64,000 nt of DNA from Ahaetulla prasina. Lineage: Eukaryota; Chordata; Lepidosauria; Squamata; Colubridae. The stretch is taken from NCBI RefSeq assembly GCF_028640845.1, contig NC_080540.1, positions 135,560,420-135,624,419 on the forward strand. Direction: 5' to 3'. The position numbers were made by a program, and so were the translations under genes. Under the pieces are notes generated by a model, which ran no database searches, was not told the origin of the DNA, and saw only the letters and a program-made list of their open reading frames with translations. This document shows, piece by piece, positions 1 through 11,872 of this stretch; position 1 is the stretch's first letter, and every line of letters begins with the position of its first letter.

Positions 1-1242
1 AAGCGACCAACAACACACACAAAAATTTAACCGGGATTTACCCAACCCAAAACAGGGACCTACCCAGAAATACATCATCATGCTGACAGCCAGGATGTCC
101 ACAGAGCCACGGAGAGGTGATCTGTCTCAGGTCGCTGGATATCTCCCCCACCCCTGGTCCTCTGTCCTGGGATGCCGACTGGGTTTTCCCCTTTCACAGG
201 CACAGCCTTCTGGACAAAGGCTGCAGGCCGCTCTGTGCCTCTGAGCCGGCCATGGGTATCCGATGTGCCAGCTTCGTGCAGGGATTGCAGAGAGGGACGG
301 TAGGAGTGAAGTGTTCCAGGTGGACCAGGAAAAGTAAGGGAGCAACAATCAGTAGATTAGGGAGGGTTGAGCACAAAATACCCGATGCTTAGAGAGAAAA
401 GGCCAAGAAGCACAGCCCAAACCTGTTCTTGTCACAGAGCTGGAGTAGGGCTGGCTGGTTGGCTAGCTCCCATCACAGAAGAGGTACCTCTGCTGACGGA
501 AAAGCAGGTTAAGTTGACAGACTTGCTGGGGAGGTATGAGCATGTGCTGTGGGGATGTGTGTGTGTGAGAAAGAATAAGGGAAAGAGAGAGAGAGAGGGA
601 GGGAGAGAGAAAGAGAGAGAGAAGCAGGCAGGCATCTGGGAGCAGAAGCTCCCGCGGCTCTGACACTCTGCAGTGTATGTCCTGCCTCAGCATTTTCTAA
701 GCTACCCTGTCAATAAGGGAACTGGCCGCTCATGTAATTAACCTGTGAGGTGCCAGCTTTCTCCGTCCTGGTGCTGAGCCTCCAGGCATTCTCACTGCTC
801 TCTGCCCTCGCCATATTCCTCCCAGTCAGCCTTGCCAGGATTAAGCAGCGCTAGGGTGACAGGCACCAGACAGTTTTGCAGGGCAGTCTGCCTTCAGGCT
901 CACAAGAGAGTCCTTATTCATTTCACTTAATTCCAGAGCTAGAAAAAACTGCACTCGGACTGTCACTACGGCAATTGCAAGCAAAAGTCTGGGTTCTCCC
1001 CAGAATGCCACTGTACAAACACTGGCTAGCTAAACATCCTTCCTTGTCCAGAATATGTTTGCTAAACATTAGGAAGTTGTGTTCCAGGTGGGTGGAGTTT
1101 TCAAGAGTTGCTTGCCCACAAGAGGAAGCCAGATGGTATATTTTAGAAGTTGAAATAATGACGAAGGAACAGAACAAAGTTAACCATGCTTAATTTTCAC
1201 ATTTATCACCCAATCAAAGCTAAGCAATATAGCTTCTAGGCC
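1..1242. other. Single-copy DNA, no gene recognised
   Basis: Mixed-composition sequence with short open frames on both strands, the longest about 105 codons at 876-1193. None has a recognisable domain. Apart from the purine-rich tract at 555-632 I see no repeat structure. Confidence 0.6.
555..632. repeat. TG then GA-rich low-complexity tract
   Basis: A short (TG)n run passes into imperfect GA/GGGA repeats that continue to a CAGGCAGG end. Frames crossing it give Glu/Arg or Leu/Ser runs, so the open frames here are artefacts of low complexity. Confidence 0.85.
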
Positions 1243-1440
1243 AGGAATATTCAACTGTGACCCACAGGCTGCATGTGTGCCTGGACTGCTAATAATATGG
1301 CCACACAAGTTAATAAAAATATTAAAAAATAAAGGAAGTTTATTATTTATATACATTAATTATGTTATATATTTTATATGCCACCCAAGACAATTCTTCT
1401 ACATTCGTAGCAGCTCAGGCAAGCCTGAATGCAGAACACC
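1243..1440. mobile_element. Decayed hAT-type DNA transposon remnant
   Basis: The left end reads like the vertebrate hAT/Charlie terminal motif (CAGGAATATTCAACTGTG, followed by a CCACAGGCTGCATG block). The right part holds CAAGACAATTCTTCT and a GGCAAGCC block, typical of the other end of the same non-autonomous group. The final CAG-complement terminus and the 8-bp duplication are not clear, and the AT-rich middle is degenerate, so the borders are approximate. Confidence 0.45.
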
Positions 1441-4400
1441 CATATTCTAGGTCCTTGCTTATCCACCAACTCTGAACTTGGGTGCAATTTCAGGGAGTAT
1501 TCTGCCACGTGAACGCTATTTTGGGTGTGAAGGGGGCAGAAAGGTGCCTACAGAATACTGTATTCTCATTCACTGCATTTACATTATGCAAATACAAATT
1601 TTGGGCAAAAATAGAAAAACCGTAGCAAAGAATATATGCTCAAAAGCAATCTGTCTTCTACCACATCATTTACTTTTAGTATGTTTATAACCAAATGAGA
1701 AAACAAGGCTCCTTGGGCTGCCTTAAGAACTTTGATTCTTTTGGCAGGACATTTTCTGCCTGATTTCCTCAGCCACTGCATTGGGAAACCCCTCTCTCCC
1801 TCCCCTGACATATCCCAGGAAATTTTCAGAGAGAGTCCAGGTCGTTGTCCACCATTTTATGGAACTAATTAAACTTCTTAAGTAAGAAGGTGGAAAAGAC
1901 ATTAGAAGAATGAAAGTCCAGGGAATACCATTTTTAAACCTCTCTCCATGGTCCTAAAGTTAAATTAGTTGCACAAGATTTCTCTCTCTCTTTTACTCCT
2001 TATTAAAACTGAGCAATGTGTATTTACTTACCCAACCTCAGAACACTGGCTGTTGATGGGGACAAAATGAACAGCAGGAAAGAATAATTTAAAAAATACG
2101 AATGTACAGAAGATATATGGAAATGAAATGAAACAGCAGCAACTGCAGCATTTAATTCCATTGGAAGAGTGGAATCATGTAATCCCAGCATTCCCAGAAT
2201 TTAAGAGATCATATCATTTGTGCAGAAGTGAAAGAGCAAACGTGATTGGGGCAGCTGGCATGTCTAACAGCATGCACACCACTTTGCTGAGATTCCCAGG
2301 CTTAAATTAGTGCCAAAAGGAGTTAAGTCCTTCAACAAATACAGTAACATTTGACCTGTCTGCCATATATTTGGACCGTCCTTTCTTGTGGGGTGCGCAA
2401 CTACTAAAAAGGCAGTCCAAACTCTTATACATAAGCTATCTCTTTCAGGGAAACTTTTCGTTATTCTAGCTGGGTTATACTCTGAAGAGTATTTGGCTCT
2501 TAGATTGCTGGATGAGTTTTAACAACTGGGGACAAGAGAGGCCAAATCGTTATAAATCTAAAATAGTTGAATCCAATATGTCTTTATCTTTTAACAACAG
2601 GTTATGATTTCATTGATAGACATAGGAAATAATTCATCCAATTGAAAACTAAAGCTGAAAATATCCCACGGTAAGGTCTACAAAATATTTAGCATCTATG
2701 CATATTTTGGAAGCGTGGAGAAAAAGTAATCACAAAATCCAACTTCACCAGTGAAGAGCTTAGTCAAACATGTATACATTTATAATATACTCAAATTTTA
2801 TAATTACTATTATCTAATTGCTGCAGTTGAATTTAACTCCTCCAGTGTAGCAGTCACTTCAGTATAGTGGATTAAGACCAGAAGTGTATTAGTTTTTCCA
2901 GAGACTAAGGCATCCTTAATTCATTTTAATCATAAAACTATTGAATTGCGCAGGCTTTATAAGCTCCATATTGCACATGTTACAGCATTAAATCTGTGGT
3001 GTCAAAGCCTCTTAAACTGATAAATGAAATTTGTTTGTTTGTTTAGCTTTGTATAATTCCTGAAATCTTAATTTTTATTTTTAGGGCCTCCCTTCACACC
3101 GTTTTTCCCTGTTCATTTTAGACAGGCACTTTATTTTTCTAGCAGCAACTGTAGAAAATCTTGATTTTGCTATTGGCTTCTCCAAGCAGTATGGGAGCAA
3201 AATTTGACACTGATCCAGCTTTGAATGCAAATGCAATGCTGAAGTCCTGTAATATCACAATCAGACTTTTCTCTCCACTTAGTTTGAACAAACCAAACGA
3301 TCAGCTCTTTGAGGCAAAATGGGAACACATTTCGAAAGTGATCCTGCTTTGCATTACAGGGACATGAAAAGTCACAACCATGTAAGAACACCTCTCAGCT
3401 TTCCATTTTCCTTTGGTCCAATGAGCTGAAAGCCAGATCATCACTTCCTGGTGCAACTTTTGAACAACTCCAACACCCAGGAATTTCTTCTAATCTTAGC
3501 CCTAAACTTTCAACCGAATGGTTGTGATCCTGCCCTCTGGAACAAAACATACCAAGACTAATCCATCTTTTGCATGGCAGATTTTCATATCCTGGTAAAC
3601 AGCTGTCATGCTTCTCCTTAATCTTCTCTTCTCATGACTACAGATAGCCAGTCCTTTTAAGCTTAGTGGTCTGGGCTTTGCAGTTCCTTGCCATGCTGCT
3701 GGCTCTTTTGCAGATGCACTTTCTTGCAGAAGCCTTCTTCAAATGTGGATTAATGCTTCTGAAGCAGCTATGTGATGCAGAATGGAGCAGACAAGTACTT
3801 TTTTCACAATCTAGAATTTTTCTTAATGCAACTAAAATTTGTGTTTTATAGCAGCTCATCATCATTCTGTAATCCAATAATAATGTAGATATTTTAAAAA
3901 CGTACGGATGCCAAGCTGGTTTTATTTCAATTTGTTTGAGTGTATTCGTTGAATTTCAATGGGTTTTAGTCAAGAAATTCTTAATTTTTGAATGGTGTGC
4001 TAGAAGGAATATTCCAAAATGTGTATGGTCAGGACAAAAATAATTTTATTATGAATTTAATTAAAATTAAATTGAAAATAAATACAAATATTATTATACT
4101 TCACGTAATAAATATTGCTCTGGTCTTATCATATAAAATTACAATGCAATGGTAATTTTTTTCCATTCATTGTTCCAGCCTGCCAAAACCCTTTTGAGTT
4201 CTCAGTCTGATTTCTATAGCCCAGTATAACCCTTTTAGTTCTGTGTCAGCAACATTTTATTAAACATTGCCCCTTCACTCTCATTCTGATAATTCCTAAA
4301 ATGTTTGAACTGCAGAAAGCAATTGTGCACAAAGACCTGTAATACTCCACTAAGTTGTCCCTCCTCTTTGATGTAAACCCATCAATGAACACACCCTGAG

Positions 4401-4531
4401 CATAGCTGTTCATCTCTTTGCAGATGGATACACACATACATTTGTACAAAGAGAATTTGTGGAAAAAAGCGTAGTGAATATGGGGTGATAAAAATGTCTG
4501 TAGTAAATCCCATTGCATTCTATAGGCTTTT
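1441..4531. other. AT-rich single-copy DNA, no gene recognised
   Basis: About 3 kb of AT-rich sequence. The longest open frames are under 80 codons and overlap each other on opposite strands (3161-3391 and 3638-3877). I see no LINE or SINE signature, no terminal repeats and no microsatellite. Confidence 0.55.
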
Positions 4532-4889
4532 AAAGGTAAAGGTAAAGGTTCCCCTCGCACATATGTGCTAGTTGTTCCCAACTCTAGGGGGCGGTGCTCA
4601 TCTCCGTTTCAAAGCCGAAGAGCCAGCGCTGTCCGAAGACATCTCCATGATCATGTGGCTGGCATGACTAAACGCCAAAGGCGCATGGAACGCTGTTACC
4701 TTCCCACCAAAGGTGGTCCCTATTTTTCTACTTGCATTTTTTACACGCTTTTGAACTGCTAGGTTGGCAGAAGCTGGGACAAGTAAAGGCAGCTCACTCT
4801 GTTATGCAGCACTAGGGATTTGAACTGCTAAACTGCCGACCTTTCGATCGACAAGTTCAGCATCTTAGCTACTGAACCACCATGTCCCT
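4532..4889 (-). mobile_element. Full-length squamate tRNA-derived SINE with BovB-like tail
   Basis: The element reads 5' to 3' on the minus strand. Its tRNA-like head is at the right, with a B-box-like GTTCAAATCC at 4816-4825 (complement). It ends at the left in a GAGT..GGGAAC block, an ACATATGTG palindrome and an (AAAGGT)n-type tail seen as TAAAGGTAAAGGTAAAGG on the plus strand. This architecture matches the squamate SINE group (Sauria-SINE type) whose 3' end resembles BovB and is thought to borrow the BovB reverse transcriptase. Two relatives lie at 9942-10254 and 54894-55197. It is non-coding; frames inside it are spurious. Confidence 0.85.
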
Positions 4890-5038
4890 GCTCTTATTTC
4901 TTGTTAAATATTACAATTTTTTGTTCTGTTGCAGCCAGATCTTGGGGACAGTGATTTTCCCCCCCTCCTTTCCTTTGAAGGAAAAAACAAAGCAAAAAAA
5001 GAAAAAATTGAAGGCACTGAGGAATTCTATGACAAATA

Positions 5039-5425
5039 CAGGTAGTCCTCGACTTACACCAGTTCAGTTAGTGACTGTTTGAAGTTCCAATGGCATTGAA
5101 AAAAGTGACTTAAGACAGTTTTTCACACGACCGTTGCAGCATCCCCATAATCATGTGATCAAAATTCAGATGCTTGGCAACTGATTCATATTTAAGACGG
5201 TTGCAGTGCCTTGGAATCATGTCATCCGCTTCTGTGAACTTCTGACAAGCAAAGTCAATGGAGAAGCCAGATTCACTTAACAACTAACTTAACAACCACA
5301 GTGATTCACTTAACAACTGTGGCAAAGGTCATAAAATGGGGCAAAACTCACTTAACAAATGTTTCACTTAGCAACAGAAATTTTGGACTCGATTGTTATA
5401 ATTGTTGTAAGTTGAGGACTACCTG
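5039..5425. mobile_element. TA-flanked MITE, Tc1/mariner-Tigger type, copy 1
   Basis: The element starts CAGGTAGTCCTCGACTTAC and ends with the inverted complement GAGGACTACCTG; a TA lies directly outside each end (5037-5038 and 5426-5427). A TA target duplication and CAGG termini fit a Tc1/mariner superfamily (pogo/Tigger-like) non-autonomous element. The interior is rich in repeated CACTTAACAAC blocks and holds no open frame of note. Copies 2 and 3 are at 17041-17445 and 47162-47537, all in the same orientation. Confidence 0.85.
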
Positions 5426-5869
5426 TAACAAAAGATGTTAAGTGAAACATCAAGAAAGAATAAAGTATTAATCCTTTCTATTAAATTATTAATAAATAAT
5501 GGAGAAATGAAGGAACCTGGAATTACAGGAAGCTTTGAACCGAGTAAGTATAGTAATACAAGAAATGGTTTAATATAATTTTGCAAAAAAAAAAAAATAC
5601 ATATTGCCAACAACTGCTTCAGGCAATATAAATGTATATTCTGTACATGGATGTTATTAAATGTCTAGCATTAGACTCAAATGGAGGAAACAGAAGATGG
5701 AGAAGTGTAATCTAATCAACCAGGATACTTCAAGATGTAGATTGTGGAACAGACCATGAATTATTTGTATCAAATGCATAGGTAATAAAGGAATAGATTC
5801 AGTTCCTTACACTCGTTTTACACTTACCTTCTGTGAAAGAAAAACTGAAAAGCCATGAGAATAGATGAG
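5426..5869. other. AT-rich spacer, nothing recognised
   Basis: An A-rich run at 5585-5597 is the only notable structure between the MITE and the BovB remnant. Part of the right end may be undetected 5' BovB sequence. Confidence 0.45.
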
Positions 5870-7430
5870 ACATCATGAAAACCGAAACAGAAAAAATATT
5901 TTCCAAATTTCAAAGAGGAAAAGATCTAAGTGCTTTTCAAAACAAGTTATCATGATAGCCAAGGAAAGACAGAAGATGAAAGCCTTGGGCAACAGTGACT
6001 GAACGCAGATTTTCAACATCAAGCAAGAAAGGACAATGTAAGATATCTCAATCAAGAATGTCAGCAGCTAGAAGAAAATAACAAGAAAAGAAAAATGAGA
6101 GATGTTTTTAAGGAGGTCACAGAGATATGTGTTGCTAAGATAGGAATATTCAAGATTATCATGGAAGAGATCTAACAGAAGCAAATACGATTAAATGAAG
6201 ATGGAAAGACTATACTGTAAAATCCCCTTCACAAACAGGATTAGAGAATTATAGAAAAAAGTTGGAGAGGTTTAACAAGCAATACACCAGCAATCAAAAA
6301 GGAAAGCACCAGGCATAGACCCAACAACTGGTTTAAAATTGCAGAAAAGAAAGATAAATAGTTAACAGCTGCATATCAGCAAATATGGAACAATACTATG
6401 TGACCTAGACATCGGAAAAGCTTGGAGTATATATCTAATACTGAAGAAAAGTGATGCAAGAGAATGTTCAAATGACTGGAACTTTGCACCAATTCCTTAA
6501 ACTATAATATTTGTTTCAGTTCTTACAAAAAACCCAGAGCCATCCATGGAGGGATAAATGATAACTGAACAGGCAGGTTTCAGGAAAGGGGCACAAGATC
6601 AGTTAGCTAATGTAATATGGATAATGGAGAGAGCAAGAGAATATAAGCTTTCCTTCTGCTTTATTGACTGCAGCAAGGCCTTTGACTATGTGGATTATGC
6701 CAGAATGTGGAATATATTAAGGCTAATGGATGTGCCAGAACATGGGGTTATTCTTTGTAAAGAAACCTTGTACAATGGATAAGAAGCTACTGAACTTGAG
6801 AGGGACTGAGAAAAGGATGCATATTATTCCCACATCTATTAAACCTGTACAGTAAATAGGTTACAAGAATGGCAGGGTTGGGAAAAAAGACCGGACAGCT
6901 GGAAATAAAACAAAGAATTGAAACGTTAACAGTGTGAGATATGCATTGTAGGAGGAGAGCTGTTAGTCTATGATAGACCCAAATCAGGAAGAGTGCTGTA
7001 GCTCCTTTTCAGACTAATACATTTGATTAAAAGGCATAGACATTCATGAGTTACAGCTTACTTCGTCAGAGGCCTCCATGCATGCTAGGTTGAGAATGGG
7101 TTACCAGGCTCCTGATGCCTGAGATACACAGAGGATACTTTAGAAAAGTTCATTATGAAACAAAAAGCGGAAAATGGCAAAACTTGCCTGGTGTTCAGTA
7201 TTAAGAAGACATCACTAACATCAAGCAATATGAGTACCTAACTTTCAGTTCTTGGCAAAAATGAAGGTGGCAGATATTTTTATTTTCTGGGGTTCAAGAG
7301 TAAAGATGTACACGGGGTCAGAGAAGTAAAGAGATTAATTCTACAGAGGAAGGCAATGACAAATTCAGATAAGTCTGTGAAGGATAAAGCTATCCAGCGC
7401 TCTTCTGGAAAAGCTACACATTTTTACTAG
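5870..7430 (+). mobile_element. Decayed RTE-BovB LINE, ORF2 body
   Basis: A plus-strand non-LTR retrotransposon remnant recognised from pieces of BovB ORF2 in shifting frames. Around 6120-6480 there are fragments of the N-terminal reverse-transcriptase segment (a QQIW-like piece, then a DW..I..K.....ECS-like piece). The fingers/palm block is at 6558-6782. Near 7255-7400 the later segment appears as an ADIFIFWGSK-like stretch followed by REVKRLILQRKAMTNSD. Many stops and indels make it non-functional; the endonuclease and 3' end are missing or too decayed to see. BovB is the LINE that probably mobilises the BovB-tailed SINEs of this window. Outer borders are approximate. Confidence 0.8.
6558..6782 (+). 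pseudogene. BovB reverse transcriptase palm fragment
   Basis: A 74-codon open stretch inside the BovB remnant. It contains QAGFRKGAQDQLANVIWIME, then FIDCSKAFD, which is motif A with the first catalytic aspartate, then a YVDYARMWNILRLMDVPEHG stretch. The order and spacing are typical of BovB/RTE ORF2. The frame stops after LYNG, where the family normally continues toward the PQGxxLSP and YADD motifs; beyond the stop, only broken pieces of this continue in other frames. It cannot encode an active enzyme, and the methionine at its start is incidental. Confidence 0.85.
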
Positions 7431-8389
7431 AGGCAGGTCAAGTTGATTCGTGTTTGTCTGTGTAATCCTTAGGAACTGAACGCGACCCGATGGCATCCAA
7501 ATAAATATCAACCACAGCCATAATACAGGACAATTTAAAAGGATTATGGAGACAACGTAGACAAAGTGCTTTGAACGTTTAAAAGTGCTAGATAAACTGA
7601 GTGTTATTATTGCTACCTACTACTGCTTTCTCAAGCTTTTAGCTTTAGTTCCTGGCTCTGGCATGTGGGCATAATAGATAAGATTTAGCAGATGGCATTT
7701 CACCAAATGCTCTTGTCTTTTGAGATTGAAGATGAACCTATGTGGAATTTTCTCCAGTGTGAGTCTAATAGAGAACAATGACCTTGTCAGCTATTTTTAT
7801 GTTTTTCTTAAGTGAATTCCTATCTGAGGAAAGCAAAATGTCTCTTAGGCCCCCGCTTGGTAAAAGGTTTTCCAAGTGTACACCTGCTTGGCATAGTCTC
7901 CCTCTCCAGTCCTTTAGAAAAGCGAATAGGGATAGCTGTGGGACCTTTGGAATCACAAGCCCATTTCCTCCCCACCCACCCCCTACCCACCCACCCCGGT
8001 TTGGCCTCTTTAAGAAAAGAGTGTGGCGGAAAATATTAAATCAATTATTCTTATGGCAAACACACCCACAGTCAATGCCATTTGCTCACTGACTGGCAGC
8101 ATCCTTTCTGAAAATCTGCTATTATCTTCCTAGGACTTTCCAGAAACTTGCCTGCGTTTTGAAAATAGAATGACAGTATGATCCATGCCTAAGTGAACGA
8201 AAGAAACAGCGGCTAGTGAAATGGGTCGAGCAAAATGTTCTGCTTGTATTTTGTTTCTCACGTTTTATGCTTCTGGCCTTTCTGTGATGGGCCTTACAGC
8301 GATGGTTTAGTTTCACAATTATCCTCTTAAGAGGGTAAATTTTAATCTAGCCTTTCCTAGCTTGACTGGGAATTCAGAAAACTCTATTC
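7431..8389. other. Single-copy DNA with a C-rich tract
   Basis: The only notable structure is a CCCACC-type tract near 7968-7998. The frames at 7765-8092 overlap on both strands and run through that tract, so I do not call a gene. Confidence 0.5.
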
Positions 8390-8524
8390 CAGGGGTCTCC
8401 AACCTTGGCAACTTGAAGATTTGTGGACTTCAACTCCCAGAGTTCCTCAGCCAGCAAAGCTGGCTGTGGAACTCTGGGAGTTGAAGTCCACAAGTCTTCA
8501 AGTTGCCAAGGTTGGAGACCCCTG
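8390..8524. mobile_element. Hairpin hAT MITE with exact 8-bp target duplication
   Basis: A 135-bp palindrome: two 66-bp arms around an AAA loop with only two mismatches between arms. It starts CAGGGGTCTCCAACC and ends with the complement. Direct 8-bp repeats CTCTATTC lie at 8382-8389 and 8525-8532, exactly abutting the element, the hallmark of hAT transposition. It codes for nothing. If transcribed from either side it would fold into a long stem. Confidence 0.93.
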
Positions 8525-9941
8525 CTCTATTCCATTCCACCTGGAGGCACACTCGTAGAAGGAAACCTCTGGCGTAGCTCATTTAGATCACCCAGAAGAT
8601 GCCATCTTTGTTTTTGTAATAAAACAAAAGCTTTAGCTCCCCTACTGCCATGAGCCAAGCCAACATGGCTTGAAGGGAGCCTCTGCAATGCTGCTCGTTT
8701 CTGCTCCCATATTCCCGCTAAAAACTCTAGTTCTGCGCAGGCTTTGCAAACATGCTGATCCTTGTCAGACTGCCACTCTTTATGAGTTCTGTTTGAAACC
8801 GTTTATTAAAGTTATCCGAGGGGTGCAAGGCTGGGGCAACAGGAGAGTTCCAGAACTGCAGGAAGATATAGAAGTCTCATGGCTGTGGAATACTAACAAA
8901 GTTCTCTGCACCCCAGCTGGGCATGAACCTGCCTGCTTGTACCCCCTTGAAATGCTGTAAACATTTTGTAGCAGAAGAGAAGGAATGATTTTTTTAAAAA
9001 AAAAGAAGAAGAAGAGGATGATTCCAGCTAAAGGCTTGCATAAAGCCCCATATCCTTTGTACCTGCTGGCCAGCAGCTCCCAAAGACCAAGGGTTTCCCC
9101 CCAAAGGCCAGGACTGCATTCATGGAAAACCCTCTTCACCCATGGCTGCAAAGGAGAGCTCCATCCCAAGCACAGGCGTTCCTTCCCCTCCCCACTCCTT
9201 GCATTCTCAGCCTCTACCACTTTTTATGGATTCCTGGGTGCTCCGACTGTGTGACATGCAGCATGGAGATCAATTATGGAAATTCCTGCCTCTGTGAACC
9301 CAATTCAGGGAGAATCACAGCTCATTAGGCCAGGATTTGCTTCCATTAATGCCATGACGATATCCATCTCTTCCACTGTGGTTTCCCTGGAAATTGCCCA
9401 GAAAACTCTCAATAAGCTTAGTAGTCACAGGATCACCCACAGCTCAAGGGAAAGAAACTATACACTCCCCAGGACGCACGGGCTGTCCTCTTCCTGATAA
9501 AAGCACATATTAAATGCAAACTCCAGAGCTCTTCTGGCTGAAACACAACAGTCATTTCTATCCCACAGGGCTGCTGGCCTTGAGACGATAGTCACCTCCC
9601 TTGGGGCTAGTTGGAAATACTCACAGCAGGGTGTTTGTGGGCCCAGACATGTTGATAAGTCTGTCGGGGAATAAGTAACGAACATGATAATAGAAACCAA
9701 TGAGATGACGATGCCAGGAATATTTTCATTACCCTGTCCTCTTGCTCGTCCGCGAAGGCACTTTACTAACTCAAGGGCCAACTGTGCTTTCAGAAATTTA
9801 TTTGCCGGAATAGCTTACATGAGGTGTATAGCATGACAGAGAATGACATTATCTGAGCAGGCAAAATGCAGAGTCGCCTTATGTTTTCATTTACTGCCGC
9901 AGAAGAACATCAGTCAGGGACCCATGGTTCATAACAAAATA
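8525..9941. other. Single-copy DNA, possible conserved non-coding part
   Basis: A 146-codon minus-strand frame at 8780-9220 runs through an A-rich tract, giving a Phe run, and has no domain. The part at about 9230-9470 is evenly composed and repeat-free, as expected of conserved non-coding DNA, but conservation cannot be judged from one sequence. Confidence 0.4.
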
Positions 9942-10254
9942 TAAAGGTTTCCCCTGCGTGCAGGGGAAACTCTCTGTTTCTTAGCTGTGGGAACCAGCAT
10001 TCTCCGAAGACACTTCTGTGGTCATGAGGTCAGCATGACTATACGCCGAGGCGCACAGATCTCTGTTAACTTCCCACCAAAGTGGTACCTATTTATCTAC
10101 TCACATTTGCAAGCTTTCAAACTGCTAGGGGGGCAGGAACTGGGGTAAGGAACGGGAGCTTACCCCATCGCACAGCATTTGGGTCTCGAACCTGGACTGT
10201 CAGTTTTCCAGCTGACAAGCTTAGCATCTTTAACTATTAAGCCATCTCACCCCT
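9942..10254 (-). mobile_element. Diverged BovB-tailed tRNA-SINE
   Basis: The block order matches the SINE at 4532-4889: a TAAAGGTTTCCCCTGCG tail at the left, then a TCTCCGAAGACAC block, a CAGCATGACTA block, a CTTCCCACCAAAG block and the head at the right. Many substitutions and small deletions separate the two copies, including loss of most of the ACATATGTG segment, so this copy is older. Confidence 0.8.
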
Positions 10255-11297
10255 AGGCTCAGAATACCACCACTCAAAGCAATCATAACCATAGAAAAAA
10301 GCATAGAAAGAAAACCACTTGAGTTAAGAATTGTATACACAGACAACTTACAATTGAAGTAAGGAATTCAATTTTCTGCACAATACAGGGTATAATGATC
10401 AGTGATGAACATGTCAGCTTCCAAGGAGGCTACAGCTTAAAAGACCTCCCCACTCCTTTACAGATGTTGGCTAACTGCTTTCCTGGAGATTCCGATCTCT
10501 TCACCCACTTAATTATTTATTTTACGATAGTCTAAATAAATAGCTTCCCAGCATTCTGGATTTACAATGGTGATTTGATGGGCAGAATACTAGACAGGAT
10601 AATGGGTTTATTGCCTGTAATTACAATCCTCTGAGTGGTCATCTGTGATTCACACATATGGGTAAACATCACACTTTTAATCTGGAAGAGGAATCTCATG
10701 AGATGACTGAAAACAGGATCAGTCTTCCAAAGGTTACATTTCTCTGGAGATGTAGATCCAGTTTATAGAGGCTGGATGAAGTTGAAGGAAAGAGGTTATA
10801 CAGTTACCCAGCATAGGAATACCTTGTACTTTATAGAAAGGGAAGCAAGGCTGCTCCTGTAGAGTCAACACAAATGAGTGAAGGCATGACTCTTTGGCTA
10901 CCTTACAAAAAAACCCAAAAGGGCTGCCACTCTCCACTCAGAGAAACTCATTTCTAGAAGGGTCTTAGAAAGTCAGGAATAAATGTTGGTCCTAATAAAA
11001 AAGTACCATGACATTTAAGTATACAGTGAGAGTGTGACAGACATCCAAGGAATGAAGAACTTCCCTATGGGTTCTTGAAAAAGTTGGAAAAATGATAGGT
11101 AATATAATGTATTGATTCAAACAGAAAGCCCCAATTCCCTTTGGAAAGAAAAATATATTTGGACAAGGGTCTACTTTGCCCCTATGAAAAACGAAGAAAA
11201 CAGAATCTTAACAAGCTGACGTTATAATTGCTTTCCATGGCAGGATGTAAATTGGGGCAATAGATTCAATATTAACCTAGAAAGAATAAGAGAAGCT
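10255..11297. other. Single-copy DNA, no gene recognised
   Basis: Featureless AT-rich sequence between the SINE and the solo LTR. The last five bases (11293-11297, AAGCT) are the left target duplication of the LTR. Confidence 0.5.
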
Positions 11298-11367
11298 TGT
11301 TGTGTCTTGTCCGCTCTCACCGCAGCTGGGGTCTGCTTATCTGCTCCCGAACACGGAGGAATGTATG

Positions 11368-11521
11368 CCTCCCGGCCCCAGTCCTGGCTCCATGCCCAGA
11401 CAAGCTGCAGAGGAGGGGGCACCTCCCGGTCCCAGCCCTGGCTCCATGCCCAAGCAGGCTGCAGAGGAGGGAGCATCCCCCGGCCCCAGCCCTGGCTCCA
11501 TGCCCAGGCAAATGGAGCAGC
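11368..11521 (+). repeat. 54-bp tandem repeat inside LTR, three units
   Basis: Units start at 11368, 11422 and 11476, the last incomplete; each carries CCAGCCCTGGCTCCATGCCC or a one-base variant. The period is a multiple of three, so one plus-strand frame (11302-11655) reads an 18-residue repeat around PGPSPGSMP without a stop. The related LTR at 36720 has only two units and a stop in the equivalent frame, which argues against a conserved protein and for unit-number variation within the LTR family. Confidence 0.85.
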
Positions 11522-11689
11522 TAGACCCCTCCCCCTCCTCCACAGCATGTGAGCCTGAGGAAAGTTTATTTCCAACAGCTGCTGATTGGAGTGACCCTCG
11601 CATCAGAAGACTGGATAGGCGGAGGCAACAGAAGGAAGGGAGGGGCAGGCCTTAATGAGTGCTGAGTCATGGAGCCACACCCCATGGCC

Positions 11690-11697
11690 TATATAAA
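11690..11697 (+). promoter_or_regulatory. LTR TATA box
   Basis: TATATAAA within GCCTATATAAAGGATC, with a TGAGTCA (AP-1 type) site upstream at 11663-11669 and another downstream at 11720-11726. The same layout is kept in the second LTR, so this is probably the U3 core promoter with transcription starting just beyond. Confidence 0.7.
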
Positions 11698-11872
11698 GGA
11701 TCTGCTTTCTGGCAGTCTCTGAGTCAGGCAAAGTCGAACTTATCTTGCTGAAGTCACTTTCTGGTCTCCTGCCTGCTCTGAGGACTTTGCTAGGATTTTG
11801 GGCAGAGCTGCAGAGGCAAGCCTGATTCGGATTTCCCTGACCCGGCCGTCAGCGGAGGAGTGGGACACGACA

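Larger units (their letters stand above)
11298..11872 (+). mobile_element. Solo LTR, copy 1, with exact 5-bp target duplication
   Basis: The 575-bp unit begins TGTTGTGTCTTGTCCG and ends GGGACACGACA, so it has TG...CA ends with short inverted termini. AAGCT lies at 11293-11297 and again at 11873-11877. It carries a TATA box (11690-11697) between two TGAGTCA sites (11663-11669 and 11720-11726). Three 54-bp tandem units occupy its 5' third. No primer-binding site, gag/pol/env or second LTR follows, so this is a solo LTR left by recombination between two LTRs. A 5-bp duplication suits Ty3/Gypsy, BEL or ERV-L-like elements; I favour Gypsy weakly. A second copy is at 36720-37246. Confidence 0.9.

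Noticed and set aside
8780..9220. 146-codon minus-strand frame as a gene
   Set aside because: It runs through an A/T homopolymer giving a Phe run, has no domain, and shorter frames overlap it on the other strand.
11302..11655. 117-codon Pro/Gly/Ser-rich frame as a host gene
   Set aside because: It lies wholly inside a solo LTR with clear ends and target duplication, and the second LTR copy has a stop in the same frame.
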